Positions 8,805-17,113 of a stretch of 64,000 nucleotides of DNA are shown in pieces. The stretch spans positions 62,001-126,000 of IMG/VR virus record IMGVR_UViG_3300036831_000148. One strand, given 5' to 3'. The notes under the pieces are model-generated. The model was not told where the DNA came from, did not search any database, and worked only from the letters and a program-made list of their open reading frames with translations. Made by a program: the position numbers and the translations under genes. Numbering within the stretch: the stretch's first letter is position 1; each line of letters starts with the position of its first letter. The stretch comes from a virus.

Positions 8805-9052
8805 TGACTGCCTTCCGCTAGGTCAAGCTGGCGGCGGGCCTCTGCCGCCGCCTCCGCTACTTGGTTATCCAGGCTGGCCAGCAGGTCGCGGGCCTCCTCA
8901 GCGGTTCTTACGCCGAACTCCTCAAGCAGGTCGGCGGCGACGGCATCGGCCCTGGCCTGGTCCTGCTGCACCCCCGCAACGGCCTGCGCGTGGCGCGCGC
9001 GGGCGCCCGCCGCGTCCCTGCGCAGTTGCGCGATGACCTCCTCGGCGCTCAC
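8801..9052 (-). CDS. Small coiled-coil protein
   Basis: 83 residues from a GTG start, rich in Ala, Arg, Glu and Gln. It has two long helices (RRDAAGARARHAQAVAGVQQ and a LLASLDNQVAEAAAEARRQL stretch) that suggest a coiled-coil hairpin. It is directly downstream of the NADAR gene (1 nt apart) and overlaps dnaN by 4 nt. No family recognised. Confidence 0.65.
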   Translation of the reverse strand: MSAEEVIAQLRRDAAGARARHAQAVAGVQQDQARADAVAADLLEEFGVRTAEEARDLLASLDNQVAEAAAEARRQLDLAEGSQ

Positions 9053-9496
9053 CTAGTCCGCCCGGACTACTTCGCGCACGCCCATCAGGGCCAGGCCGAG
9101 GTAGTTGAGCCCCTCCGCCTGCGCGCACTGCGAGCACGTGCAGTTGCCCCAGAAGTTGTCGTGCCAGTGGTTGCCCTCCACCAGGAGCTCGCCCCCGGTC
9201 TGGGCCAGGCGCCTCCCCAGGTCCGGGTTCTGGGTGAATTTCATCAGCACGGTCACGAGCATGACCGGCTTCCTCGCCCGGTCCCAGTCGCCGCGCAGTT
9301 CCACGCTCCGGCCGAGCCTCTTGGCCTCGGCCGGGGTCGCCAGGGCCGTGAACCGGGCGCGGACCGCGAGGTCCCGGGTCTTGTACGCCTGGTAGGCGTG
9401 CTCGGCCGACGGGTAGATGACGCCGCCGAGGGTCACCGGGCACAGCCAGAAGTTGGACAGGAACCGGTACTCGCCGTCAAAGCTCTCGATAGCCAT
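9053..9496 (-). CDS. NADAR (YbiA-like) family protein
   Basis: 147 residues covering a whole NADAR domain. Family landmarks are visible: YRFLSNF, PSAEHAYQAYKT, DWDRARKPVML, KFTQNPDL, EGNHWHDNFWG-C-C and NYLGLALM. NADAR proteins act on NAD or ADP-ribose linked molecules; some hydrolyse early riboflavin intermediates and some remove ADP-ribose from guanine in DNA, opposing DarT-type toxins. A phage copy could counter ADP-ribosylating or NAD-based defence; that is inference. It starts with ATG after a CGTATCACGGGT leader in a short junction. Confidence 0.85.
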   Translation of the reverse strand: MAIESFDGEYRFLSNFWLCPVTLGGVIYPSAEHAYQAYKTRDLAVRARFTALATPAEAKRLGRSVELRGDWDRARKPVMLVTVLMKFTQNPDLGRRLAQTGGELLVEGNHWHDNFWGNCTCSQCAQAEGLNYLGLALMGVREVVRAD

Positions 9497-9509
9497 ACCC
9501 GTGATACGC

Positions 9510-10349
9510 CTACTGCGCCGCGCCGACGCGGCCCGGCCGGCTGCCCATCTTGAAGGCCGGGCAGGCGTGCAGCACCGGGCAGCCCCACTGCCCGGTGCAG
9601 TCGCTGCGGTCCTGCTTGGGGGCCAGCTTCCCGGCCCAGATGTCGCGGGCGGTCTTCTCGATCCGGCCGGCCATCTGCCGCACCGCGGCGGCGTCCACCG
9701 TCACCGGGAGCACCCGCTGGGTGCACATCGGCTGGATCAGCCCGGTACGGGCGGGCATCCGGCCGTGCATGCCCATTACCGCCAGGGCGTAGAAGGCGAG
9801 CTGCCCGAGCACCTTGCGGTAGTAGTCCTCGTTACGGGTAGCCTTCAGGTCCCAGACCGCGTAGTCGCCGTTGCCGTCACGGACCAGCAGGTCCATCTCG
9901 CCGATGATGGAAATCATCCGGGGCAGGCCGTCCGGCCCGGTGACCTCCACCGGCACCTCGAACCGGACCGCGGGCTGCCACTCGAACGGCAGGCAGTACA
10001 CCTTCAGGATCTCCTCCAGGCGCACCACCAGCTCCCGGCACATGTCCAGGGTCTCGGCCCGGTCGGTGACCGTCTTCCAGTGCACGAACCCCTCGTCGGA
10101 GTGCTCGGTGCACTCCTTGAAGATGGCGTCGATCTGGGCCCGCATCCAGCCGGCCTCCGGGTCCTCCTGCAGCAGCCAGCGGCGCATCGCGATGTCCACT
10201 GCGGTTCCGTGCACGTACGAGCGGATGTTCTGCGCGGACGGCTTATGACGGCGCATCAGGTCGCCCTTGGCCGGGCACTCGTCGTGCAGTTTCAGCCTTG
10301 ACCAGCTCAGCCTCAGCAGTTCCGGGGGGACCTCCAGCGTGCTGGTCAC
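9510..10349 (-). CDS. PD-(D/E)XK nuclease, Cas4/RecB-like
   Basis: 279 residues. The core reads S-W-S-R-L-x-x-x-x-x-C-P near residue 15, HGTAVD near 48, GEMDLL-(x)n-WDLKAT (Asp and Asp-x-Lys of the active site, about 150-172) and QLAFYAL. A C-terminal Cys group (CTGQWGC-x4-C) together with the early Cys could hold a 4Fe-4S cluster, as in Cas4 and AddB. It probably trims DNA ends in recombination, with SbcCD and RecA. It starts at GTG overlapping the HAD gene stop. Confidence 0.85.
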   Translation of the reverse strand: MTSTLEVPPELLRLSWSRLKLHDECPAKGDLMRRHKPSAQNIRSYVHGTAVDIAMRRWLLQEDPEAGWMRAQIDAIFKECTEHSDEGFVHWKTVTDRAETLDMCRELVVRLEEILKVYCLPFEWQPAVRFEVPVEVTGPDGLPRMISIIGEMDLLVRDGNGDYAVWDLKATRNEDYYRKVLGQLAFYALAVMGMHGRMPARTGLIQPMCTQRVLPVTVDAAAVRQMAGRIEKTARDIWAGKLAPKQDRSDCTGQWGCPVLHACPAFKMGSRPGRVGAAQ

Positions 10350-10861
10350 AGCCCTCCGCCCATGCCGTCGGCCGCGCCCCGGCGGAACCGCTCCTCGTCC
10401 TCGGGGTAGCGCGGGTTCACCACGAGGACCGGCACCTCGGCCAGCATCTCGATCTGCCCGGCGGCCTGCGGGTGGTCCTCGTAGTAGAGCAGCATCTCGA
10501 TCCCCCGCTCGCGCAGCTCGCAGATGAAGCGGGCCTTCAGCCGCCCGTTGGGGGCGTTGTCGCCGGGCGGGCGCTGCCGGATGTCGTCAAACGGGATCCG
10601 GTGCAGGTCCAGCCACTGGCGGGTGACCGCCGCAGACGACTCCTCGCTGCCCGAGAAGACGTACACCCGGTGGTGCGGGTAGTGCAGCCGGGCGGCGGCG
10701 ACCGCGCCGGGGAAGGGCGTGTCGCCCATCCGGGCGGCGCAGTACCTGCCCCAGTCCGACGACGGGTCAGACATCGGCGACAGGCCCCAGCGGTGCCGGG
10801 TGTCCGCCAGCGTCGAGTCAAGGTCAAAGCCGACCGCCGTGGTCAGCGCTCCGCGGTCCAT
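10346..10861 (-). CDS. HAD-superfamily phosphatase
   Basis: 171 residues. The catalytic D-x-D-x-T motif is at FDLDSTLADT (about residues 12-21), a V-F-S-G-S motif II follows, and YYEDHP gives the acidic motif IV. This fits polynucleotide 3'-phosphatases or 5'(3')-nucleotidases. An excellent ribosome site, AGGAGGATT, precedes the ATG, so I chose this start over upstream ones. The gene overlaps the SbcD end by 19 nt, hinting at DNA-end healing or nucleotide salvage. Confidence 0.8.
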   Translation of the reverse strand: MDRGALTTAVGFDLDSTLADTRHRWGLSPMSDPSSDWGRYCAARMGDTPFPGAVAAARLHYPHHRVYVFSGSEESSAAVTRQWLDLHRIPFDDIRQRPPGDNAPNGRLKARFICELRERGIEMLLYYEDHPQAAGQIEMLAEVPVLVVNPRYPEDEERFRRGAADGMGGGL

Positions 10862-11838
10862 AATCCTCCTAGCTGGGCCATCAGGTACTCCTCGGCGAGG
10901 GCGGTCACGGCTTCCCCGTGGCCTCCGGCCCGGATGGCGGCGAGCACGCTCTCTACGTTTAGTACGCCCAGCGCCGCGCCGTTCACCCCCGCCAGGAAGG
11001 CGTCCAGGCTGCGCCGGGCGGTGACCTCCCGGGCGTGCTCCCGCAGCCGGAACACCTCGGACGCCGGCTTCGCCTTCAGCGGGATGAACTCGAACGACGA
11101 GGGCGACCCCAGCTCCCACAGCGCGCAGCCGACCTGCCGCTCCAGGTTGTACTCGTCCAGCGAGCCGCGCGACAGCGCCCCGAAGTTGCAGAACCGCAGC
11201 GCCGAGTCGTCGGCGGCGTAGACCCCGTGCGGCTCGTGGATGTGCCCGTACAGCAGGCCGTGGCTGAACGGGCCGTCGTCTATGCCCTGCGCCCACCACC
11301 GCGCCGGGGTGCACTCGGCGCCCGGGTAGCGCGGCTCCCGGCCCGGCGGGTAGACGGGCGCGTGGGTGACCACCAGGGACTGCCCGAACACGCCCTCGCG
11401 GAAGTCCGCGAGGCAGGCGCGCACGCGCTCCTCGCTCCACTCCTGCTGCCAGGGCACCCCGTACAGCGGCAGGTTGTCCTCGGTCCAGCCCTCCAGGCGC
11501 CGCGCGCCCGCCAGGTAGAGCACCCCGAGCGGCTGCCCGGCCTCGATCGACGCGAGGCGGTCGTGGAGGATGTCGTGGTTGCCCGGCACGATGTACAACG
11601 GGCAGGGATAGCCGTGCACCACCCTGATCAGGTCCTGCATCACCCCGTGGTCGGTGCGCGACGGGGCCTTGTGGTGCAGCACGTCGCCCGCCCAGACCAC
11701 GGCGCTCACCTCGCGGGCGGATGCGACCTCGGTCGTCTGCCAGAGCAGGTCCAGCAGGTCAGGCCAGTAAGTCTCGGTGCACGACGACGGCGGCCGACGG
11801 CTGGCGTGGATGTCGCTGACTCCCAGGATCCTCGTCAC
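10843..11838 (-). CDS. SbcD/Mre11-like metallophosphoesterase
   Basis: 331 residues. All calcineurin-like motifs are visible: D-I-H (VSDIHAS), GDVLHH, GNHD, THAP and YGHIH. In SbcD and Mre11 these bind two Mn ions and cut hairpins and blocked DNA ends, under control of an SbcC/Rad50 ATPase. Candidate SbcC halves flank this gene at 6.2 and 12.9 kb. The GTG start follows a CGTAGTAACAGGC leader that recurs at other junctions here. Confidence 0.85.
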   Translation of the reverse strand: MTRILGVSDIHASRRPPSSCTETYWPDLLDLLWQTTEVASAREVSAVVWAGDVLHHKAPSRTDHGVMQDLIRVVHGYPCPLYIVPGNHDILHDRLASIEAGQPLGVLYLAGARRLEGWTEDNLPLYGVPWQQEWSEERVRACLADFREGVFGQSLVVTHAPVYPPGREPRYPGAECTPARWWAQGIDDGPFSHGLLYGHIHEPHGVYAADDSALRFCNFGALSRGSLDEYNLERQVGCALWELGSPSSFEFIPLKAKPASEVFRLREHAREVTARRSLDAFLAGVNGAALGVLNVESVLAAIRAGGHGEAVTALAEEYLMAQLGGLWTAER

Positions 11839-11859
11839 GCCTGTTACTACGGCGGGCGG

Positions 11860-12867
11860 TCAGGTGGTGCTGAACGTCGCCGTCGCCCAGTCCCCGGCGT
11901 GGTGGCCGTCGGCCGCCAGCGCGCGCACCCCGGCGGTGTACTGCGCCTTCCGCGCCAGCGAGCCGCCCTGCCACGTTTCCGGGTTAGCGTCCCTGGCCAC
12001 GTAGCGCGGGTAGGACGTGATGTCCGGCCCGGCCAGGCTCGGGCCGGCCGCGACGGCGATCTCGTACTCCGCCACGGCGGGCATCGGCGCGTAGCCCGGC
12101 CGCTCAGGGGGGGAGCCCCACTCCAGTTTCACGCTGGTGTCGCCGCCCGCGGCGGTCAGCTTCTGCACCGGCAGGTAGGTCCAGTCAGCCGGCAGGGGCT
12201 TAGGGGCCGGGCTCGCCCAGGCTCGCAGCGCCGCCTCGTCGCCGTTGAAGTAGTCCGTGTCCCCGCCGCCCGCCGCGACGTGGCCGTTCTGCCAGAACGT
12301 CCACGACCGCCACGGCGCGGGCGCGATGGGGGCGGACTCGTAGTAGGCGATGAACAGCGGGTAGGCGGCGCACGCGCCGAGCAGCGCCTGCGCCATGAAC
12401 AGGTCGGTGTACAGCACCACCTGGCAGCCCGGCCCGGCGAGGGCCTTCACCTCGTTGAGGAACTCCAGGGCAGCCGGGCCGACCGACTCGGCGGACAGCC
12501 CCGGCACCCAGGCGGGGTGCAGGCCGGTGTGCGAGCGGGCGGAGGACCGGGCGGTGCCGTGCGACTCCATCCCGTCGTCGCCGATGGTGATCTCCACGTC
12601 CGCCACCAGGATGTCCCCGGCCTGCAGGCCGTGCGCCCGTACCGTCTGCATGAAGTGCTGGGCCTGGCCGACCGCCGGCAGGGCCGGGTGGAAGAAGTGG
12701 TAGGCGCCGCGGACCTTGCCGGCGGCCTTCAGGTTCGACCAGTTGGACGCGAACGTCAGGTCGGACCAGGTGGTGCCCTCGGTCGCCTTGGCGAACCCGA
12801 AGGTGTCCCCGCCCCACCCGCCGATCGCCTGGAAGCTGCTGCGGTCCTCGCCGGTGACATTGGTCAT
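11860..12867 (-). CDS. GH25 muramidase (lysin) with Fn3-like tail
   Basis: 335 residues. The GH25 fold is clear: FAKATEGTTWSD, RGAYHFFHP, GDILVADVE (catalytic D-x-E) and a DTDYFNGD ending near residue 220. These enzymes cut the beta-1,4 MurNAc-GlcNAc bond of peptidoglycan. The last 110 residues (VKLEWGSPP to the YTAGVRALAADG strand pattern) look like one fibronectin type III domain, perhaps for wall or protein binding. No signal peptide is seen. Its place between sbcD and an sbcC half, away from any visible holin pair, is unusual. Confidence 0.85.
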   Translation of the reverse strand: MTNVTGEDRSSFQAIGGWGGDTFGFAKATEGTTWSDLTFASNWSNLKAAGKVRGAYHFFHPALPAVGQAQHFMQTVRAHGLQAGDILVADVEITIGDDGMESHGTARSSARSHTGLHPAWVPGLSAESVGPAALEFLNEVKALAGPGCQVVLYTDLFMAQALLGACAAYPLFIAYYESAPIAPAPWRSWTFWQNGHVAAGGGDTDYFNGDEAALRAWASPAPKPLPADWTYLPVQKLTAAGGDTSVKLEWGSPPERPGYAPMPAVAEYEIAVAAGPSLAGPDITSYPRYVARDANPETWQGGSLARKAQYTAGVRALAADGHHAGDWATATFSTT

Positions 12868-12884
12868 GAACCCCTAATCGGGGC

Positions 12885-13826
12885 CTAGGCGACCTCGCGC
12901 CCGCAGGTAGGGCACTGGCCTGCGTCGTCAAGGGCCTGGTGCACCCCGGCCAGCGCGGCCCGCTCGTCTGCGGCGGCCCGCTCAGCGGCGGCGGCGTGGC
13001 GGGCGGCACCCGCGCGGGCCTCCTCCAGGGCGCCCGCCAGGCTGCGGAGCCGGGCCGCGCGGCCGGCGAGCAGCTCCAGGTCCTCCAGGGACGGCGGCTC
13101 CCGGCGGGCGGCCTCGGCCCGCGCGGCGGCTGCAGCGGCCTGCGCCGCCTCCAGGCGGGCCCCCAGGGCGCGCAGCCGTGAGGCGGCGGCACTTGCCTCC
13201 TGCGCCCGTGCCAGGGCGCGTGCGGCCCGCTCCGCCGCCTCACGGCGCCCGCCCAGGCCCGCGAACTCCTGGACCTCCGCCAGCAGCGCGTCGTGGCGCT
13301 CGCGGGCGGCAGCCAGGTCGCGGGCCAGTTGCTTGCGGGCCCGGTTCACCTCTGCGGCGGCACCGTAAACCAGCGAGACGTTCGTCAAATCACCGAGCTT
13401 CCGCGCAATCACCGTGCCCGGCTCGGACAGCAGGAACGGCGGGTCGTGCTGTCCGGCGAAGTTCAGGTCCGACAGCGCCAGCAGGCTGGCCACCGGGCCG
13501 GGAACCTTCTTGTCCAGCTTGGTGTACCGCTCCCGGGACCACTGCCCGTCCTCGCCCAGCACGGCGGTGACGTACTCGTTCCGGCCCCGGGACGGCGAGC
13601 GGGTGACCTGGCACGCCCACGCGTCGTTGCCGGTCGCGACCGAGCAGGACGACTCCCCGGCGGTGACGTAGGACGTGCCGCGGGCATTGAACGCCAGCAG
13701 CCGCAGCGCGCGGAACAGTCCGCTCTTGCCGGCCCCGGTGGGCCCGGTAACGACGGTGAGCCTGCCCAGGGGGACGACCGCCCTGGGCAGGCTCTGGAAG
13801 TTGGTAACTTCTACCCGGCTTAGCAC
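12885..13826 (-). CDS. SbcC/Rad50-like N-terminal lobe with zinc-hook end
   Basis: 313 residues. The N-terminus V-E-V-T-N-F-Q-S-L and Walker A (GPTGAGKSG, about 30-38) are those of SbcC/RecF/Rad50 ATPases. A long Ala/Arg/Glu coiled coil (about 160-300) ends in CPTCGREVA, a CxxC zinc hook, exactly at the stop codon. Walker B and the return coil are absent here but present in 6219-6881. The protein is therefore one half of a split Rad50. The GTG start follows CGTATAACCGGGT. Confidence 0.8.
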   Translation of the reverse strand: MLSRVEVTNFQSLPRAVVPLGRLTVVTGPTGAGKSGLFRALRLLAFNARGTSYVTAGESSCSVATGNDAWACQVTRSPSRGRNEYVTAVLGEDGQWSRERYTKLDKKVPGPVASLLALSDLNFAGQHDPPFLLSEPGTVIARKLGDLTNVSLVYGAAAEVNRARKQLARDLAAARERHDALLAEVQEFAGLGGRREAAERAARALARAQEASAAASRLRALGARLEAAQAAAAAARAEAARREPPSLEDLELLAGRAARLRSLAGALEEARAGAARHAAAAERAAADERAALAGVHQALDDAGQCPTCGREVA

Positions 13827-13842
13827 ACCCGGTTATACGGCC

Positions 13843-14181
13843 TCAGCCGTCACCGCTGACGTGCACCGAGTGGCCCTCGCCGTCGCCCCCGTCGTCACCG
13901 CCGAAGAAGCCGTGCGAGGCGTGCGGGTCATCATCTACAGACTTGTAGACGGTGCGCGCGCCCTCGTCGTAGTACCCGCCCACGTGCGCGGTGTGCCACA
14001 CCGAGTAGGGCACCACCTGCGGCTGCGCCTGCCCGGCGGTGCAGAGCTCGTACTTGACGGCGCCGGCCGGGCCGGCCTGCCGCACGCAGGTGATGTTGTC
14101 CTTGGCCACCGACCGGTCGCTGAGCCAGTTGAGGCCGAACAGCAGGCCGATGGCGACAAGGGCCGCGATGAGCTTGGCCAC
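13843..14181 (-). CDS. Small membrane-anchored protein
   Basis: 112 residues. An N-terminal hydrophobic segment (LIAALVAIGLLFGLNWL, residues 4-20) would anchor it, or act as an uncleaved signal. The remainder is exported-like with two Cys and an acidic, His/Gly/Asp-rich tail (residues 85-112). It sits just downstream of a polytopic membrane gene and a lipoprotein gene, which suggests an envelope function. No family recognised. Confidence 0.65.
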   Translation of the reverse strand: MAKLIAALVAIGLLFGLNWLSDRSVAKDNITCVRQAGPAGAVKYELCTAGQAQPQVVPYSVWHTAHVGGYYDEGARTVYKSVDDDPHASHGFFGGDDGGDGEGHSVHVSGDG

Positions 14182-14182
14182 G

Positions 14183-15142
14183 TCAGACTCCAGCGGCCGG
14201 GCCGGCCAGGGTCAGCCAGGCCCCGTAGCCCGCGAGGATGAAGACCAGGAACGCCCCCAGCGCGAGCACCACGACGATGCCGGTGCTGTGCACCTCGGTC
14301 ACGATCCCGTTGTCCACCAGGTACCGGACCCGGCGGCGGTACCCGGGCGGCCCGATGACGATCGAGTCCTTGAGGTTGCCCAGGGCCGACAGCGCGCCGG
14401 TGCGCTCACGCAGGATCATGTTGGCCTTGCGCGCGGCGTACAGCCACTGGATCTCGTCCGCCGGCCCCTTGCTCGCGTACTTGGCGAACAACTGGGAGCC
14501 GAGCAGGCCGAGCACGACCAGGGCCAGCTTGCCCGAGCCCGACCACTGGCCGATCTCGTGGCCGAGCATGCCCCACGAGGCTGGCGGGTTGATGCCGCCG
14601 GTCTGCAGGGCGGGGATCTTCCAGATGGCCAGTGCCCCGACGGCGATGCCGGGCAGGGCCGCGGCGAACGCCAGCAGCGGGGTGGCCGCGATGCGGTACC
14701 AGGTGTAGTCCTTGCGCACCTTGGGCGGCCTGGAGGTCAGGAAGGCGACCACCACGCCCGTCGCTACGCCGATGTAGACGTAGCGGATGTCGTGCCGGTC
14801 GGTGACCCACCACAGCGGGGCTGCCTGCCCGTTGTTGACGAAGCCGAAGAAGTTCCAGTGCAGGAGGTTGGCCAGGTGGACCGGCAGCCGGTCCCACCAG
14901 TCGCCCGGCTGGTACGACCCGTAGACCGCCACCGGCTGCCCGTGCTTGGCCTCAGTGAACAACGTGGTCTGGGTGCCGATGTAGTAGCCGGCGTCTGAAG
15001 CCCAGTGGACGATGTGGCCGAGGATGAAGCCCCACACCACGGTCTCCAGGGTGAGCCAGACGGCTTCCCCGCCCTTGGGCCGCCAGGAAACCTGCTCCGG
15101 GGCGAACTCGGCGCCGAGCTCGCGCTCAGAGGTCCCGGTCAC
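14183..15142 (-). CDS. Polytopic membrane protein
   Basis: 319 residues with about five hydrophobic segments: near residues 32-48, 122-138, 152-175, 208-224 and 290-314. A basic region (residues 260-285) lies between the last two. It overlaps the lipoprotein gene by 4 nt and the next membrane gene follows after 1 nt, so the three form an envelope cluster. No family recognised. A role in superinfection control, lysis or DNA transfer are all possible. Confidence 0.7.
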   Translation of the reverse strand: MTGTSERELGAEFAPEQVSWRPKGGEAVWLTLETVVWGFILGHIVHWASDAGYYIGTQTTLFTEAKHGQPVAVYGSYQPGDWWDRLPVHLANLLHWNFFGFVNNGQAAPLWWVTDRHDIRYVYIGVATGVVVAFLTSRPPKVRKDYTWYRIAATPLLAFAAALPGIAVGALAIWKIPALQTGGINPPASWGMLGHEIGQWSGSGKLALVVLGLLGSQLFAKYASKGPADEIQWLYAARKANMILRERTGALSALGNLKDSIVIGPPGYRRRVRYLVDNGIVTEVHSTGIVVVLALGAFLVFILAGYGAWLTLAGPAAGV

Positions 15143-15561
15143 GCCTGCGCCGCCAGGATGATGCCCGGCATGGTGACGGTGAAGTACTTCACCCGGGCGG
15201 GGTGACCGCCGGACACCAGGTGGCCCTTCTCCGCCGCGCCCAGCAGTTGCGCCTCAACCTGTGGCCGCCTGGAGGCGGGGACGCCGCACTTGGCCATCAG
15301 TGCCTGCCGGCCCGCGTGCGAGCCGATGGCCTTAACAGCGGCGATCTGCCCGGCCGCCGTGACGGTCCCGCACTTGACCGAGACGCGCAGCAGGTCCTTC
15401 TTGGCCTGCTGGGCTGCTGTCGACGTGGCCTCGGCCGACACCCGGGCCGCAGCTGACGCCGCGGGCACGGTGCTCCCGTGCGGGCCGCAGGCGGCAAGCG
15501 CAGCGGCCACGGCGAGCGCCGCGAGCACCAGCCCGAAGGCTCTCCCGATTCGTGATGCCAT
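15139..15561 (-). CDS. Lipoprotein
   Basis: 140 residues with a clear lipoprotein signal: basic start, hydrophobic run (residues 9-23) and lipobox LAAC at about 22-25. The mature part is Ala-rich with two more Cys. Surface lipoproteins of phages often block superinfection, but nothing here proves that. It is the upstream member of the three-gene envelope cluster. Confidence 0.75.
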   Translation of the reverse strand: MASRIGRAFGLVLAALAVAAALAACGPHGSTVPAASAAARVSAEATSTAAQQAKKDLLRVSVKCGTVTAAGQIAAVKAIGSHAGRQALMAKCGVPASRRPQVEAQLLGAAEKGHLVSGGHPARVKYFTVTMPGIILAAQA

Positions 15562-15575
15562 TCTTTTCTCCCGTC

Positions 15576-15815
15576 CTAATCACAGAATGGTCCTGCACTT
15601 GCTACGCCTAACCCCGCCTCCGTGCGGAAGCTGTAGCCGGGCCACTGCGCCGTGAACGTGCACCCGCACTCCGGGCACAGTTGCAGCGCCTCTTCCGGGC
15701 CCTCGTCCTCCGGGTCCTCCGGCTCCAGCCAGGTGCCCTCGAACTCGGTGCCGCACCGCCAGCCCGGGCGACCTGGGCAGGCGATGACAGCGGCGAGGAT
15801 TTTGCGCTCGTGCAC
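15576..15815 (-). CDS. Small Cys-rich zinc protein, leaderless start
   Basis: 79 residues from a GTG. It contains an N-terminal CPG-x-x-x-W-R-C group and a C-terminal CPEC group, likely one zinc site. The -10 box of the promoter just upstream ends 6 nt before the GTG, so RNA should start at or beside the start codon. This is the first gene of the 1-15.8 kb transcription unit. No family recognised. Confidence 0.6.
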   Translation of the reverse strand: MHERKILAAVIACPGRPGWRCGTEFEGTWLEPEDPEDEGPEEALQLCPECGCTFTAQWPGYSFRTEAGLGVASAGPFCD

Positions 15816-15821
15816 AGGATC

Positions 15822-15851
15822 ACCTTAGCGATTCTCTTTACTAGAGTCAAG
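15822..15851 (-). promoter_or_regulatory. Promoter with palindromic operator
   Basis: On the minus strand TTGACT (-35) is followed after 17 bp by TAAGGT (-10). The -35 lies in CTTTACTAGAGTCAAG (15836-15851, plus strand), one base off the recurring palindrome CTTGACTNNAGTCAAG. It drives the gene starting at 15815 and probably the whole leftward operon. Confidence 0.65.
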
Positions 15852-15860
15852 ACATGGATC

Positions 15861-15897
15861 GGCGGCCCCCCGGTCGCCATCGCGTCAGGGGGCCGCC
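15861..15897 (-). terminator. Hairpin terminator after the DUF932 gene
   Basis: A perfect 10-bp stem, GGCGGCCCCC (15861-15870) with GGGGGCCGCC (15888-15897), loop 17 nt. It lies between the DUF932 stop and the next promoter. It lacks a strong U tract, as is common in actinobacteria. Confidence 0.6.
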
Positions 15898-15911
15898 GCG
15901 TCTTTCAGGGG

Positions 15912-17105
15912 TCAGGACTCGCCGGCCGGCGGCGTCCAGTCCTCGGGCAGCAGCCGGCGGCAGCCGGCGGGCAGGCTGCCGTCGCACATGCCGCCGCCCT
16001 GGTGGACGATGCCGCCGGCCAGGTCCAGCAGGCTGCGCACGGCGCGCCAGTTGGTGCCGTTCAGGTTGGCGGTCACCGAGGCGGCGTGCGCCACGTCGTA
16101 CATGGACAGGCGGCCAGGAGTGTCCTCCAGGGCCGACAGGATGCGGAACTTCAGGTCCTTGGCCACCGGGTAGTCCCGGAACAACTGGGCCAGCACCGTG
16201 TTGTAGTCCGCGTCCACCCCGGTCCGGGTGAGCACCTGCAGGCCGTTGAACGCCGCCTCCATGCCGTCCAGGCAGTAGTCGGCCGCCTCGGCCGCCCAGC
16301 CGAACACCGCCTCCGGCGTGGAGCCGCGCCGGTTGAAGCCGCCGAGGCTGCGCTCGACGTCGGTCACCCCGGCGGTGGTGGCCAGCCGGAACATGTAGCC
16401 GGACACCACCGTCTGCTTGGCCCCGATCAGCGAGTTGGACACCTCGATGCCGAAGCACCAGGCGTCGTCGTCCTCGCCGGTCCCGGCGATGACCTGCTGC
16501 GCGGCCGGGAACACCACCCGGAAGCTGGTGTGCTCCAGGTCGTGGAAGATCTTGGGGTCCACCTCCGCGCTGTCGGCGACCGCGTGCCCCAGCTTGGCGC
16601 GCACCGCCAGCAGCACCGTGTCCAGCAGGCGCACGTCGCTGAACGGGGTGATGGTGGCCCGGCACTGGGCGACCGCCAGCGGGCACTCGGTGCCGTCGGA
16701 CTCCCCGGCGGGCGCCGGGCCGCGGCCCGGCGTGCCCGACAGCAGCAGCTTCAGCTCCCGCTCGTCCAGGCCCTCCTGCAGCGCGAAGTTGACGCAGGAG
16801 GTGAGCAGGGCGGGCGGGAGGAACTCCTGGTACTTCTTGTTGAGCTTCGCCGTGGAGGCGAGCATCTGGGCGGCCTGTCGGGTGAGCTGGTAGACCTCGC
16901 CCTCCGGGGTGGTCACCCAGGCGGCGCACGGGTCGGTGAGCGATCCGTAGTCCCAGCCCTTGCCGTACTCGGCGGCCAGGCCCGGGTCCCCGGTCCAGAA
17001 CGTCGCGCAGTCCAGCGGGGCCGCGACCTCCAGTTGCCCCCGCGCCTCTTCCACGGTGAGCAGGCCGGCGGCCTTGGCGTCGAACGGAACGTCGGAGTAG
17101 TCCAT
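15912..17105 (-). CDS. DUF932-like phage/plasmid protein
   Basis: 397 residues. The central WCFGIEVSNSLIGAKQTV and YMFRLATTAGV segments match the DUF932 family carried by phages and plasmids, whose function is unknown. The length fits. It follows recA after 8 nt, with recA ending in two stops, TAG TAG. Its place beside recA and rusA suggests a role in DNA metabolism. Confidence 0.7.
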   Translation of the reverse strand: MDYSDVPFDAKAAGLLTVEEARGQLEVAAPLDCATFWTGDPGLAAEYGKGWDYGSLTDPCAAWVTTPEGEVYQLTRQAAQMLASTAKLNKKYQEFLPPALLTSCVNFALQEGLDERELKLLLSGTPGRGPAPAGESDGTECPLAVAQCRATITPFSDVRLLDTVLLAVRAKLGHAVADSAEVDPKIFHDLEHTSFRVVFPAAQQVIAGTGEDDDAWCFGIEVSNSLIGAKQTVVSGYMFRLATTAGVTDVERSLGGFNRRGSTPEAVFGWAAEAADYCLDGMEAAFNGLQVLTRTGVDADYNTVLAQLFRDYPVAKDLKFRILSALEDTPGRLSMYDVAHAASVTANLNGTNWRAVRSLLDLAGGIVHQGGGMCDGSLPAGCRRLLPEDWTPPAGES

Positions 17106-17113
17106 GGCAGCTA

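Noticed and set aside
11860-15561. Membrane genes next to the GH25 lysin as a holin-lysin cassette
   Set aside because: None shows the small two- or three-helix holin pattern, and an sbcC half lies between them and the lysin.
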